Assembly: GCA_022385805.1 (NCBI GenBank)
Contig: MU277746.1
Span: 62,001 to 126,000, forward strand
From: Pilatotrama ljubarskyi
Taxonomy: Eukaryota > Basidiomycota > Agaricomycetes > Polyporales > Polyporaceae
Direction: 5' to 3'
DNA: 64,000 nucleotides
A model generated the notes under the pieces. It was not told the DNA's origin and did no database searches. It was given only the letters and a program-made list of their open reading frames with translations. Within the stretch, counting starts at the first letter, position 1. Each line of letters opens with the position of its first letter. Shown one piece after another: positions 1 to 11,927 of the stretch. The position numbers were made by a program, and so were the translations under genes.

Positions 1-479
1 CGAAGGCAGAAGCTGTAGGGCGAGGGGCAGCGCTTCTCCGCGTGTTGAGATTCTGCAGCCGCGGGCCTTTTGAACAACCTGCTGCCGATGAAGCGTCCGA
101 CCGCTCGCGCACTGTACAAAGCGAACAGTGAGCTCATCGCAGACATTGTGGGAGGGGCAGAAGGACGTACCAACGAAGACTGGTGCAGCCTTGGGCCGGG
201 CAAACATCATAGCGAGCGAGCATCTTGCGGTACAGATGGCAGGCGACGCTCGTACTGCGGAGTTTGGTTAGAATGGCCAGGGCGCGATATGGAAGGGTTG
301 CTGCGTACTCGACGACGACTGGTATTCGGGCGAAGTCACATGTCAGTATCAGTACAACAGTACCCAAGTGCCTAGGGCGCTCACACTTCACGTAGGACGT
401 AGCCTGGGTTGCGGTGATTATGGGACCACATGCCATCCTACAGAATTGCGTTCTATCTGTACTCACGAAGTTCGAGAAA

Positions 480-1600
480 GCTATGCACAACGATGAGCTG
501 TGAGAACAACCGGAATTGCAGTATATTGCTCACCTGAAGAATCATGATTTACGAAGCTGACGACCTGCACGCAACAAGTCAATCCGCGGCCACCCTTCAC
601 CTTGCTTGTACGTACCGCTGCCAGTGTCGACGTAACCCAAATGGTCCCGAACTCGACAACGTCTTCCCTCCGCATCACAGCGGCGCACGGGCGAATCTTG
701 AATCCATGTTCTTGCCTACACAGGTAGAGCACCTGTACTAGGCTCGATGCGAAAGCAAAGGTTGACACGATGAGGGCTACTGAAGTGTCAGACGGCGACG
801 ACTCGTCTGAGAGGCGGGTACGCACTGTAAATCGCCTCGGCAACCTGTGAACCAAGGTGGTTCTGCAGTATATTCGGAAGCTGGCTAGTGGCTAGCACAC
901 GCGACGATGAACGAAATGTACGACCACTATAGGGCGGGGACTCGTACCGTTCCAAATGATTATCCACAGTACAAGCTTCAGGATGTCGAGGATTGTACCG
1001 AGCCAGGTTTTCTTGAACATGAAGGCTCTGCACGGAGATGCGGTGAGCGGGACGAGCGGGATGTTGCTAGAGGTACTGACATGCGAACGAGGAAGATGGT
1101 ATACGCCAGACCGATAGAAATTCCAGCGGTAACCTGAAGCATCGGCACTAAGTACAGGTGAACTCACGGATGTCGAAGACTCTAGCGAAGCACTGACCTG
1201 GGAGAGGTACCTCAAGGGCTGCATAGCGACCAGTCGCTCGTTAGGGACATTTCTTCAGGTCGCGAGCAGGGAGAATACGCACGTCAATGAGGGCAACTGG
1301 GAAGGCGTCGAGATACACAATAGTCGAGATGACAGACATGAAGCTCATGTAACGGCAGCCGAAATACACCAAGAACGCGCCAGGTCTGCAGCCAATCTTG
1401 CCTGTGGCGAGCGCCCAGTCGCAGGAGAGCGTGGAAAGAAACGTCATACTAGGGACGCGTTAGAGACACAGCGCACGAGACCAATAGCAGGAGAACGTAC
1501 CATGAATATCCAGTGAGCAGTTGCGTGATGATCATCGCGACAGTCAGCTCTAGGAAAGGGTAAGCTCGCGTTCAGGTCCCAGTTCGCGTCCAGATCATGC
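480..1600 (-). CDS. Multi-pass membrane protein, basidiomycete 7TM-like (5' end unresolved)
   Basis: Minus-strand exons join in frame through several typical short introns. One exon (about 1570-1510) encodes a hydrophobic stretch around LTVAMIITQLLTG. The next (about 1445-1275) holds a cysteine-bearing segment with CDWALATGKIGC and CRYMSFMSVIS. Then come PLRYLSQVSASLES (about 1205-1155) and a helix GISIGLAYTIFLVRIAF followed by LKLVLWIIIW (about 1135-950). A further hydrophobic piece (ALIVSTFAFASSLVQVLY) lies near 760-710. The alternation of hydrophobic helices with short loops is that of an expanded family of agaricomycete multi-pass proteins of unknown function. No good initiator exon was found upstream of 1570, and the 3' end below 700 is uncertain, so this may be an intact gene with a missed first exon or a decaying copy. 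Confidence 0.45.
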
Positions 1601-3781
1601 GGAAGCACGTACTGGAGGACACGATCGATCCTCCGTCCTGGAAAGGGTCATCCTGCGTTTGCATCAGGGGAGAGTGGTCGCCAGAAGAAGGCCGCCAGCT
1701 TGGTCTTGCGTCAGAGGCTGAAACAGAGGAGATATTTGAACGAGCGAAAGAGAGGCCGTGCACCAGTGTCAGAGACCAGAGATGAGGGGGGAAGAAAGGA
1801 ACATGTGGGGAGATTTGTGACGGAGCCGTGCCTGCGTCTAAAAAGGCTGCAGCTGCGTGCGGTGATGACGGCGGAGTGCGCTGGTGCAGAGACGAAAGTG
1901 CTTCAGGGCGAGCGTCGCCGCGCGCGACTTGGCCTCTTCGCTCAGACGGGGACGTAACCGAGCAACCGAGCCAGATCGGGTTACGTACTTGATGCGCAGG
2001 TTAAGCACAAACTCAGCCGGAGCGCCCGCCCGGTCGCGTCTCGGTTCGAGTGACCACTGTTTTCAGTCAGAGCCAGGAACGGCGACCGACACCGACGGCG
2101 GGAGGCCATCGGCAGGGGCGCATCGAGCGCTGCCCGACAAACGGCGACGTCGCTGACTCACCGTCACTTCCCTCAGTCGCAGGGTTGCCCCGACGAAAGC
2201 GGGGCGAAGGACTTGGACTGAGGCTCGCAGCCGCAACGCTTCCTTCGATGCATGCCACGTGCGGCCAACCGTCGTCCGGGAGACTCGCGGAGCGCGAAAT
2301 GGTCAATTCTACGCGAAGGGGCCTCTTACGCAGTCGAGACTTCTTTGTCTGGTGCTAATAATCAGTGATCAGTATTATAGTAGGCACTCACCACCCCCAT
2401 CGGAAGCGGACGGACTGCGAGTCGGCGGATTTGTGCCTGCTCCGGTGAGATGCTGTATAGCATATCTGTCATCTCATAGCCTACGAAATCTGACAGCATC
2501 TAGAGCCGAGGCCAGCAACCGGGGCGGCGGGGCATGCAATGCTATCTGACAGTCGAAATTAGTCAGAAGCTGGAGGCTAGACCCGCTGAGTAATAGCACG
2601 CTGAGGTTTGCATGCGACCTGGTCTCATACAGTAGTAGCTTGACAACACAGGCCGGACAAAACACTCGCCGCAGCGGAAGGGAACATGCATGCCGTCAAG
2701 TGACGCCAGTGCAACTTCCTGGTAAAGCTCCCGCGTTTGGCGGGCGCGATCCTGAGCTTCCTGTGTTCGGTAAGGGAGAACGTGGGCGGGCCTCGAGGTT
2801 ACGTACCGCCGATGGCCGAACAGGATGAGACAGAAATATCGCCTGCGGTGAAAATTGAACGGTGTATGGGCTCATTGTCTGGAAACTCGGCGTGCCGAAG
2901 AGCAATTGACACCCGGTCCCATTGCGTAGTCATCCAAGGAAACGAAGACTCGCGGCAACCTGTCAATGAGTCAATCACCAGCATTTCACGCCTATCGTAA
3001 ACGAGGGCTATGAACCTAGAGAGATGTGGAGAAAACATGAACAACTCAGCGGACTGCGGCAATGCTAAGCGCAGGATCGGCACTCCGACGAACCTGGATC
3101 ATTTCTATGGACGCTCGTTTTTGCCGCAGATTACGTCGACACGTAGGCAAACACTCGACGTGCACGCTAATGGTTAGCAGAAACTAAATCTTGCTTGGAT
3201 AGACACGCTGGTCGCTTGGACGGAGACGTCGTTAGCCCCGTCTGGTCTCAGTGCCACACGGAGGACCGTGACGCTGTGGCAAATCGTCTAATTGGTTCTG
3301 ATGCGATCCTTATTGGACATCCTACTACATATGCTATTGAGGATCACATAAGTGACCCGCCAACAATCCCGTGTATGAGAAGCTCACCACTGTCCGCTGA
3401 ACGAGCTCAGTCTCCGAGGAGACGAGGACGAAAGACAAGAAGGAAGGAATGCCGTAGGCGTAGTAGGACTGTACCAGATACAACGGAGTCCCGGACGCTT
3501 TTTTGGTCTTCGGGATGTTCGCACGCCACAATGCTCGGCCCGACTTCCGTTTGACTGGAAAGGGCAATCGACCGAAACTGCCAAAATCGAGTGAGATCTG
3601 TTGACTGTGGCACGGGTCATGGTACAGAAGTACATCACAGTAAGGACAGGAAGTGCTATGGACGATAGCATGTGCGAAGCGTGTGCACAAGAACATGAAC
3701 TGCAAGACCTATTACTGAACAGTTTCCGCACGGTGAGTCGCAACTCACACTACACCCGGGTTACAGACCCGCACCCAAGTT
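1601..3781. other. No supported gene
   Basis: Open frames here are short, lack matching splice signals and resemble no family I know. The 1,900-2,330 part is GC-rich with frames open on both strands, which is expected by chance at this composition. No repeat or RNA gene was recognised. Confidence 0.4.
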
Positions 3782-4825
3782 TCAGAGCACCAGGCGCGCA
3801 CCGAACGCCACTCCCGCGAGCGTAACACCCATGCCTAGCAATCCTGCCAAACCAGCATCATGGGCCAAACCCAAGGCCATCGCTGCGTTGGACGTTTGGC
3901 CTGCCGCAGCCGCAGAGCCCGTGCTGTTGCCTGAACTCGCAGGAGCGGGTGGTGCCGATGAGGGCCCCGAAGCCGCACCCGTGCTGCCCGCGTCAGACGG
4001 GTACGACGCGCCAGGCGGAGCAGAAGCCGCTGCGCTCGCGGGAACGGTCAAGGTCGAGGAGCCGGGCGCTGCGGCCGACGAGACTGCGGCGGACACGCTG
4101 ATTGAAGCCGAGCTCGCAGTCATAGTGGAGGTCGTGACATGTACGCTCCTCGAGGACGAAGAGCCGGAGGCCGACGCATGAGTCGAGTTTGACGCGGCGG
4201 TCGACATGTGGTTGGCAGTGTTGCTGCTCGCGGTGAACGAGATGGTGGCCGTCGGCGAAGCTGCGCGGGGATACGACGGTTAGTGCCATCTGCCAGATTA
4301 GACAGGAAGAGCAAGACGATCATCATCGGTGGCGAAGATGTCTGCCAAGCGGCCGTGTGGCGGGGAAGCAGCCGTCTTCCTGCCACCGCGACGTGATGAA
4401 GTCTGAACGGATGCACAGGCTCACCTGAGGCTACGACCCCGGCGCACTCCTCCTGGTACAGCTGCAGCGCGGCCGTGGCATCCCCGGCCTCGCATTTCTG
4501 CTGGACGCATGTGAAGGCAGCTTGGGCCAGCGAGATGCTGGTACAGACACAGCTCAAGTCCGTGCTGTCAAAATAGCTGTCAGTCGACTGGCGCATTCCA
4601 AATACATCGATAGCGATATGAAAACAAGAGGGCGCACATGGAGGAGCAGCCGTTATCCGAACTAGCCTGCGAGAGACATTGCACGGCGCACTGAGGAATG
4701 CTCGTCGGCACAGCAGACGGTGCGGTAGCCGCCGCGCTGTCCGATGGCGGGTCCGACGCGGACACGACGGCTAAGAAAGCGACGACGACGACCGATGTCG
4801 CGCGAATGAGGTGAGGGTTGAGCAT
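3782..4825 (-). CDS. CFEM-domain GPI-anchored surface protein
   Basis: Three minus-strand exons. Exon 1 starts at 4825 with a signal peptide (hydrophobic VVVVAFLAVVSAS) and enters the CFEM domain at PQCAVQCLSQ and NGCSS. An intron of about 60 bases follows (donor near 4634). Exon 2 continues with DLSCVCTS, FTCVQQKC and YQEECAG, giving the eight-cysteine CFEM pattern (CxxxC, C, CxC, C, C, C). After a second intron the last exon is a long Ser/Thr/Ala/Pro-rich stalk ending in a hydrophobic tail (LAGLLGMGVTLAGVAFG) with small residues just before it, as expected for GPI attachment. CFEM proteins sit on the fungal cell surface and act in haem/iron capture, adhesion or wall structure; which applies here cannot be told from sequence. 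Confidence 0.85.
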
Positions 4826-4936
4826 AGTGGTATGCCAGGCGGGCGTGTTGAAGGGTATGACAGTAGGGGGCGGAGAGCTCAGGCGGGAGGGTCGTAAACG
4901 GATGGACTCTTGAAGGGCCTATGCCTCGCCCAGACC

Positions 4937-4950
4937 ACAGTATTTATAAC
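4937..4950 (-). promoter_or_regulatory. TATA box of the CFEM gene
   Basis: On the minus strand this reads TTATAAATAC, about 115 bases upstream of the CFEM start codon. It is a good TATA match in the expected place for a basidiomycete gene. Confidence 0.5.
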
Positions 4951-5999
4951 GACTATATTGAGAGGTCATCAAGAAGGATGTTGGACGGCGGATGATGCGG
5001 AGATGAACTGTCAATAGCACGCAGCGAATCGCACATTGCACCTCCATTGCAGCCTCGAACACTGCCTGTCAGAGATGCGGTCAAGAAGCCCGGGATCGTG
5101 GCTGGCAGCAGTGAGTCGTGGCAAGTGACCGAAGAACAGGCTTACCGGAAAATGTCCTGTTCCCTTCTCTAGATCCAGTACTTACCAGCAAGGGCTACAT
5201 ATCATGAATGGCATCTGTCTACTGGCCCGCGCATTGCTGTGTCGCTTCTTGGGCTGGGTACTTCAGGACTAGTACTCTTGTTCATGTGATAATGGAACGA
5301 GCCTTCTGGTGGATGCATGGTGTGTGGCGTGCATCGACCTGATAAGGATAAAAGAATGCGGCGAGCAAGCTGTTTCGATATCGGCGTGTAGGCCACGTGC
5401 GACGCACTGCAGTTGCTGCTGCACTGGCAGTTGTCGGGTCCGCGGGGAGAATCTCGTTTGGCTGGGCTGCTGCGATGTCATGTCCGATGCTTGAAAGGTG
5501 CTGCAGCGACAGGACACGGCCGGGCCACTGCTCGTAGAACCTTGCACCCTGAGCTATCACAGGCGACGTCAGAACACAGCTCGGAGCCCTGATTCAACTG
5601 GGATCCTGCTCGTATAAGACGCGACGCTCCTCTGGATACAATGATGAGTAGTAGAGGCGAGACGGGAGTTCGTACGAACAGAGCGATGGGGGTTTGTAGG
5701 AACTGCTTGTGCACTGGACGCCTGGACGCCAGCCGGTGACAGCAGCATCTTGTCTTGATGCCGGAGATTGAACCAGTCATACGTTCACCTACTTGTAGTG
5801 GAGGGCATCCCGAATCCGTTGAATAGACGCGCTTCTGCACCGAGAAGGCGGGGTATCTACGATGAGCACATATCATACATGGTGGTCCGACGAGAAGGGC
5901 GTCCAGCCCTGATGTCCTACGAAGTAAGTAGCATAGATACTGTACAGTAGAAGATACGTACTCGTACACGAGACGCTGTCGAGATGAGGAGGGTCGCAA
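4951..5999. other. Intergenic, no supported gene
   Basis: This stretch lies between the CFEM promoter and the 3' end of the ankyrin-like gene. Frames on the minus strand (5,270-5,560, 5,480-5,999) are open by chance, show no splice-consistent continuation and resemble no family. No repeat was recognised. Confidence 0.4.
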
Positions 6000-7413
6000 T
6001 CAGCAAATGATGCACTCGGGGCCCGGCTGTATAAGCCTCGCTTCCAGTCGCGCGACGAGGGATCCGTCGCTCTCGACGTACGGACACCCCCTGCAAGCAG
6101 CACGTCAGACGGGGGATGCAGAATGGTGACGTATTGCCAAAGGTCAAAGACTCACTCGAACTGCAAACTATGCCCGAGCGCGTCCTCCTCGAGCGAGACC
6201 GCGATGACCGAGTGATTCGTGCACCGCGTCGAGCTTGGCGCAGTTAGCTGCTCTGAGCGCTTCAAGCGCAGCTGGATACTCGGTTTCGGCTTCGAGGAGC
6301 CCCTAGCTGACTCCTGGAGTTCGTCCTGCTGCGTCATCCCTTCCACTGCCTCCAGCAGAGACGATGGCGGCCCGGAGGGAAGTGGCTCCGGTGGGGGTTG
6401 CGTGCGCGCGCGAGGGTCCTCGATGACGAGGCGTGAGTCGATCGATGTTGGGGGACTGTGCGGTAAGAGGGAGAGCACGACGACCCAGCTGCCTGTGCGC
6501 TTGTGCTGGTAGCCGATGCGCCAGTCGGCATTCTGAGCGACGAGGAAGCGGAGCAGCCATAGTCGACCTGAGGACATGTCAGTAAAGGGTACATTATGCC
6601 CTAAGCGTGAGTCGGCGCACCTTTGGCGATGAACTCTAGGTTGATCTCCTGTGAGATCCGCATCCGTTTCTGGAACATTGGCATCCTGAACTTGGCGACG
6701 AAGCCAATCTCGTCTCCTGGTACGTCCTCCACCTCGACGTCGTCCACAGGTACATTGCTCCCTAGGATGATCTCGTCCGAACCGGATAACGGCGCGAACG
6801 CTGGCGAGCGCCGAAGACGCTGGAAGAGCCCGTGATCGGACGTGTGCAAGCACGCGAGGCGCACCTCGTCCACCGTCGCGTCCGACAGCGGCGCAGCATA
6901 GGAGAGGAGTGCTGTCACGATGTCGGGTTCGTCAGGCCGCGGCCCCCCTGCGGGGCGATTGATGATCGCCCAGTAGATGGGAGTGTGACCCTCAACGTTG
7001 CGCTCCTGCAGGAGGGCGGACAGGGAGACGTCGTACGACCGGCACGCGTCCGCGCAGCTCTCGAGCACCCCAAACGCACCCTGCGCGTCCGTCTGCTTCA
7101 CGAGGTCCCGGAGGAGTCCCTGGACCGTCGCGCGGACCTCCTTGCTCGCGCGCGCGCTGGGGCCGAAGCTGAACCAGGATGACGGCGACCGCTTGCCGCT
7201 GCCCTTCCCCGATGGGAGCGAGAGCGGGGAGGACTTGCCCGTGGGCGACGTCGGGGAGAGATATTGGGAGGATGCGGATGGAGGACCGCTCGAGGGCCCG
7301 GCCTTCTCGCTTCGGGGCAATGGCGGGGGAACGTTGTCTAGCGCATCGTAGGAAGGGGGTGCGTCTTGCAAGTCTACTTCGTCGCCGGGGAGCGGCGCTT
7401 TGTCGACGATCAT
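6000..7413 (-). CDS. Ankyrin-like conserved agaricomycete protein
   Basis: Exon 1 (7413 to about 6622) has a Pro/Ser-rich low-complexity N-terminus (to about residue 90) and a helical-repeat region with LLQERNVEGHTPIYWAIINR, which has the look of one ankyrin repeat, then a region ending in QEINLEFIAKG. A donor GTGCGC and an acceptor near 6571 join it to RLWLLRFLVAQ. The frame at LQFE meets TGAGTC at 6152. Treating GTGAGT there as a donor, with acceptor near 6084, adds a conserved-looking tail (YVESDGSLVARLEARLIQ) that stops at 6000. I prefer that model because the joined frame is clean and the tail has a protein-like composition. The product ends CIIC, so C-terminal lipidation is possible. 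No signal peptide or membrane span; probably cytosolic. Function unknown. Confidence 0.7.
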
Positions 7414-7857
7414 CGCTCCGTCTTATCAAAGGAAAGAAAGTTGCTACCGTGTTCGCCGTGAGCTTTCTCCGTAGGGGTTCTTCCAGGCAAGACTGCTCAC
7501 CTCAGCTGGCGGACAACAGCTGCAGAATGGATTCCTCCGGGCTCTGGCGATAATCTGGTAGAACTTCAAGCTTCAAAGGCGGTTCCGATGAGCTCTTGAA
7601 GTACAATGACTCGGCTGCGGCCGCAGACGCGTGCGCAAGAGATACGGCAGGGCGGAGAACGGTCAGACAGTCAGTGCGACATTTGCTGTACTCATTACTC
7701 TTATGACCAGGAACCACTTGTCTGCGGACTGCGGCGAGGCTCGACTCCAGTGGCTAATGGCTGTGCGATCTAATCTAATCGCTCTCCCTAGCTCCAGATG
7801 GGCGTCTATCTAGGGGGCCCCGCTGCTCCCTCTGTCCCTTCGAATTCATGCCCACGT
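7414..7857. other. Intergenic, no supported gene
   Basis: Holds the upstream region of the ankyrin-like gene and the left flank of the transposon. A 71-codon minus frame (7,502-7,717) has no supporting features. Confidence 0.4.
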
Positions 7858-7888
7858 ACGTACAGTGCCGGACAACCAAAGTCGACAA
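7858..7888 (+). repeat. Left terminal inverted repeat
   Basis: Starts ACGTACAGTGCCGGACAACC and is the exact reverse complement of 8540-8570. Confidence 0.9.
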
Positions 7889-7962
7889 GTGGGCTAGCGC
7901 TTGAACGGAATTTATTTTGGCAATTCTGACTTCGGAATCATGCTCAAGGAGATCGAAAACGT

Positions 7963-8019
7963 CCAAAAACACACCTCCGAGGTTTTTCCCACGCGTTTTT
8001 GGGGTTGGCCAATATTTTG
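7963..8019 (+). repeat. Internal direct repeat, copy 1
   Basis: A 57-base block from CCAAAAACACACC to GGCCAATATTTTG. It recurs 382 bases later with a few substitutions and the same length. Confidence 0.8.
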
Positions 8020-8344
8020 AGCCAAATTTGCGCGCTTATTTGGGGCGCTTAGGGCGATGGTGGGAGGCTGAGGACGTCTTGGACAGCCTGAGAACCTCAA
8101 CCATAGTTTGTGGGTCACTAGCTCTCATAGAAGGTCACCACATCTGAAGCGGGGGATGGCAAGAGTTTTCATCCGTTGTGCCTGCACAACAGTGCCCAGT
8201 CGAAGCGTGATCAATCCGGGCAGAAGCGCCGAAAGTGGTAGTGAGCTGGGCGGCAAAGCCAAACTTGGCAACCTTCCCCCGCCCGGTGGGATTTTTTTTC
8301 GGGGGAACTGATACAAGAATCATAATCAGAGAGGCAAAAGGAGC

Positions 8345-8401
8345 CCAAAAACACAACTCCGAAGTTTTTCCCACCACTTTTCGGGGTTGGCCAATATTTT
8401 G
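8345..8401 (+). repeat. Internal direct repeat, copy 2
   Basis: Second copy of the 57-base block at 7963-8019, also containing GGGGTTGGCCAATATTTTG. The two copies sit near the two ends of the element. Confidence 0.8.
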
Positions 8402-8539
8402 GGGGTCAAAACCTACTAAATCGGGAATTGCGGGAGAACCAGTCGGTGAATTTCGTTCGGACAAGGTGCAAACGAATCGCACACTCAATGCGCATCTATT
8501 CTGGTGGTTCGGGAGGCCGGCAAAAAATGTCGACCAAAA

Positions 8540-8570
8540 TTGTCGACTTTGGTTGTCCGGCACTGTACGT
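8540..8570 (-). repeat. Right terminal inverted repeat
   Basis: Ends GGTTGTCCGGCACTGTACGT, the exact reverse complement of the left end. Confidence 0.9.
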
Positions 8571-9435
8571 TACCGACCTCCACCTGCAGTAGCTTGTCAC
8601 CGTTGATGACTGAGAATTGCGCTCACTGCCAGTGAATATCCACGGTATTCTTATCCTGACTGCAATACTTTGCTCACGACCGACGAAGGCTTTTGAGTGG
8701 CGGAGGAAGTGATCTTCGGAAGGGACACCGGTGAGCTCACATATGTCGTGCATCCGTCTGGTTATGGACACGGCGTGGTCAATTCGCGTACCTCAACGTG
8801 CACTATTCTGAGCCAAGAATACCGTACGTGTACTGTTCTGCGATATAGGCGAAGCCGAAGTGGCCGAACGGGACGGGCGAAGTCGGGCAAACAGAAGTCC
8901 TGCTCAGGCCCTCGAAGCTTGCCGGGGTCGGACGATGCGGTTCCTCGAGAGCCTATCTACCATGGGCCTTTCCGCGACACGTAAAACAGAGTGGGCTGGT
9001 AGAGGCATTACCCGTCGGCGACCCACCCAGCCAGCGGTGAAAAGTCGGTCAATGCCGTTCATGTCGGCCTCGTACTTTGTGCCAAAATCGACTATATGCG
9101 CCCCTCGGCGAAACCGTGGTGCCCGTCTCTGCACCATCTCAGCAAGTGCAGAGGGACCGCGCACGTCTGCGACACAGGGGTGACGCAGAGGGGCCGTAAG
9201 GGGAATTGTCGGACGCCGGCTCTCGCGGTTCTGTTGATTCGCCAACGCTTCGACATGTTCCGCTCAACTTGGAAGTGCACGTAGTCGTACGCTAGAGCCA
9301 CAGCAGCCCTCGACGCGCGCTGAACTCTACGCTAGGGGCGCCCGGCCGTCACCCTGCGCGAGCTCTGGCGTGCGTCCTGCGCCGACATCGATATCAGTGG
9401 CGGACATATCTCGGTCTCCCCGCGGCCCGCCATCC
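8571..9435. other. Intergenic, no supported gene
   Basis: Between the transposon and the lactonase promoter. Frames at 8,697-9,245 on both strands have no splice support or recognisable motif. Confidence 0.4.
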
Positions 9436-9443
9436 GTATAAGA
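9436..9443 (+). promoter_or_regulatory. TATA-like box of the lactonase-fold gene
   Basis: GTATAAGA about 65 bases upstream of the ATG at 9505. Weak but well placed. Confidence 0.35.
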
Positions 9444-9504
9444 CGGCTGTCGAACGCCTTCTTGCACTGCGATAACGCTTTCTCTCAACCATACAGGTGA
9501 CAGA

Positions 9505-10682
9505 ATGGTCCATCGCATCCTGGTCGCGTCGTACACGAACGAAGTCTACACCATCGAGTTCGAGCCGGAAGCGCCGTCGCTCAAGCTCGTTTCGACAGTG
9601 ACGGTCGGACACCATCCATCCTGGATCACGTCACATCCGAAGAACAAGAGTATCGTACTCACCGGCGTAGAGCAGACGGACGGAAGGATTGCGGTGCTAA
9701 AGTACGATGAACATGGCCGCGGGGCTGTCATAGGGGAGATACCAAGCGGAGGCGCGGACCCTTGCTCTCTCCTGGCGGTAGGAGATGAGCTCCTTATTGG
9801 GAACGTGCGTTAGACTCCTCTTTCGTGCGTCTAGCAAGCTGCTGATAAGAGACAGTCGTTAGTATTCCTCGGGGATGTTCGTAGCGGTCCCTCTATCCGC
9901 TGAGCCTCCCCACCTGCTCGCGGACAAGGCGTCAGCCGTGCAATTCTCCGGTACGGGACCCAACAAGGAGAGGCAAGAGGGCTCGCATCCGCATCAGGTC
10001 ACTCGTCATCCTGCGCGAGATGAGGTCTTGGTCCCGGACCTAGGCTCGGACAAGACGCGTCGGCTCGTCCGCGAGGCAGATGGGAAGTGGGTCGAGAAGG
10101 GTGCTGTGGCTTACAAGGCTGGCTCCGGTCCTCGCCATGTCGCGTTCTATGGTGCGTGAATCATCACGGAGAATTCGTCCGCGGCTAGAAAATTGTCGGT
10201 CAGAGGATGTCTTGTATACTGTGCTGGAGTTGACCAGCGAAGTCTCCGCGCACCGCTTCCCTCCCCTCCCTTCTGAACCTACGCTCCTCGACACGGTCTC
10301 GACCATGCGCAACCCGCCTCCCCCGCCTGACTCCGCCTACATGCTTGCCGCCGAGATCCTCATCCCTCCGCCCAACGGCTCCTTCCCAACACCCTATATT
10401 TACGTCTCGAACCGCAACGACCCCTCGCCCGAGGGCGACACCATCGCGATCTTCTCACCTGTCAGCGGCGAGGCGCAGAAGATCGGGTACGTCGCGGAGG
10501 TGCGTTCAGGGCTGAAGCACCTGCGCGGGATGGAGTTTGGCGGGCCGGACGGGAAGTGGCTGGTCGCGGGCGGTGTGCACGGCGGTGGAGTGAAGGTGTT
10601 CGAGCGGGTCGATGAGGGGAAGGGCTTGAACGAGGTCGCGGCGCTCGAGCTCGCAGCGCCGACGGGCTTCTTGTGGTTGTGA
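9505..10682 (+). CDS. Lactonase, seven-bladed beta-propeller (6-phosphogluconolactonase-like)
   Basis: Three exons: 9505-9804, about 9861-10151 and about 10190-10682. The N-terminus (ILVASYTNEVYTIEFE, then HHPSWITSHPKNK) is the first blade of the lactonase family. Exon 2 carries the family signature regions EGSHPHQVTRHP, DLGSDK and GPRHVAFY. Exon 3 carries YIYVSNRND, LRGMEF and the C-terminal APTGFLW. Members hydrolyse 6-phosphogluconolactone or cyclic muconate-type lactones, or have unknown substrates; this fungal branch is not assigned. The frame stops at 10682 just after GFLWL, but the expected last strand WAPDGKFIIGVGAWER is present at 10687-10737 in another frame. The C-terminus is therefore broken by a small indel or a sequencing error. 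Confidence 0.8.
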
Positions 10683-10739
10683 GTAGTGGGCGCCGGATGG
10701 GAAGTTCATCATCGGTGTGGGTGCTTGGGAGCGGTGATA

Positions 10740-11526
10740 GGCGTGAATGTTGCTGGTAATCTTCTGCCCGTGCACCGCTCCGAACTACTGCTGACCTAGG
10801 CCTGAACAGATCTATACAAGCCTGTATATTTTATTCATGCGCACATGGCCATGTTCTGCAGTCCGCAAGAGCGTATGCTCGCAAACTTCCCCGTGATGTT
10901 CCACCCCACATGATCATCTGCCTAGACGCAATCCCGCTGAAAGAGCGTTGTCCCACAATCACCTTAGGTCGCTTTGAACACCTACGCGTGCTGCGAGCAC
11001 TCACCCATCCAAGGATCTTGCCGTGCTTGTGGCGTCTTCTCCAGGACGTTGTTTGCAGCTCATCGCATTATTCTGAGTGCATCACCACTGTCATTCAACA
11101 TTATGACAGATGGCGAGAGAGAGAGGCAGTGCAGAGCCTTTCCCCGGTACTTTATACTCAAACGGACGTCACTGCCTGCGCAAGCGAACGGGATAACCCA
11201 CGCCTCCCTCCGGAGCACAGCATAGACAGGTACATACATCCTCGCTCGAAAAGCGGACCGCGTGGTCGAGAAGCTCCTCCGGTGCTTCGCCCTCCGAGGC
11301 ACCATCGGATGCCCCGCCTGTCAATCTCACGATCCCAGTGCATCAGCTCCAACCTCTCGTTTTCCCCCGTCTGGCGCGATCATTGAGAATGGAATGCATT
11401 TTGTCTATGTTCTAGGAGCTGAGGGCCTCCTACACGACGCTGCATGTACGGAGGAATAATCTGAGTTTAGGTACGTACTCTCTCGAACCCTCAGGCCAAT
11501 CCAGATAACTGATTCAGAATTTGCAT
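10740..11526. other. Intergenic, no supported gene
   Basis: Downstream of the lactonase gene. Frames of 158 and 83 codons near 10,910-11,390 show no motif or splice context and overlap open frames on the other strand; I take them as chance. Confidence 0.4.
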
Positions 11527-11815
11527 GATATCCGCTCCCAATCGCAGATCTCGCCCTGGGGTTTGGCGCCCATGATCAGCTTCTCCGCACTTCTTGCGCA
11601 CAGCGCCCACCGGCGAGGGCGGACTCACGGGTGTAGGCGCCCAATCTCTGGCCTCGAGGTTGCCTATTCGCGGATGACCGGTTGACCATCTGCTCTCGAC
11701 GTTCCCGGGCGGGCCTTGGGCGCATAGCCTTGCTACTTCCTGGACACTTCTGTTCCCGGTTCCACGAGACAGCGGACGCTTGGGCGATCCGGCGCCGTTC
11801 GAGCGTCGATGGGCC

Positions 11816-11822
11816 TATATAG
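11816..11822 (+). promoter_or_regulatory. TATA box of gene A
   Basis: TATATAG about 110 bases before the ATG, matching the placement in genes B and C. Confidence 0.55.
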
Positions 11823-11927
11823 CGGGGCGTCAGCGGCTGGTAATAGCCTCGGCTTTCGCTCCTCCCTCGTCTTAGCAACTCGGGCGATACGCTACTGAAA
11901 GGAGCGCCTCCGCGACAGACCAGCAAC

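Larger units (their letters stand above)
7858..8570. mobile_element. Non-autonomous hAT-like DNA transposon (MITE type), about 0.71 kb
   Basis: Both ends carry a perfect inverted repeat of about 31 bases (7858-7888 and 8540-8570). From the inner end of the flanking ACGTA the element begins CAGTGCCGG, and CAGTG is a common start of hAT-superfamily termini. There is no transposase frame inside, so it would need a helper element. An 8-base target duplication, expected for hAT, is not clean: the left flank is CGTACGTA and the right flank TACGTTAC. The superfamily call is therefore tentative, while the inverted-repeat structure is directly visible. Confidence 0.7.

Noticed and set aside
10910..11386. 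158-codon plus-strand frame
   Set aside because: No domain, no promoter signal, and overlapping open frames on both strands.
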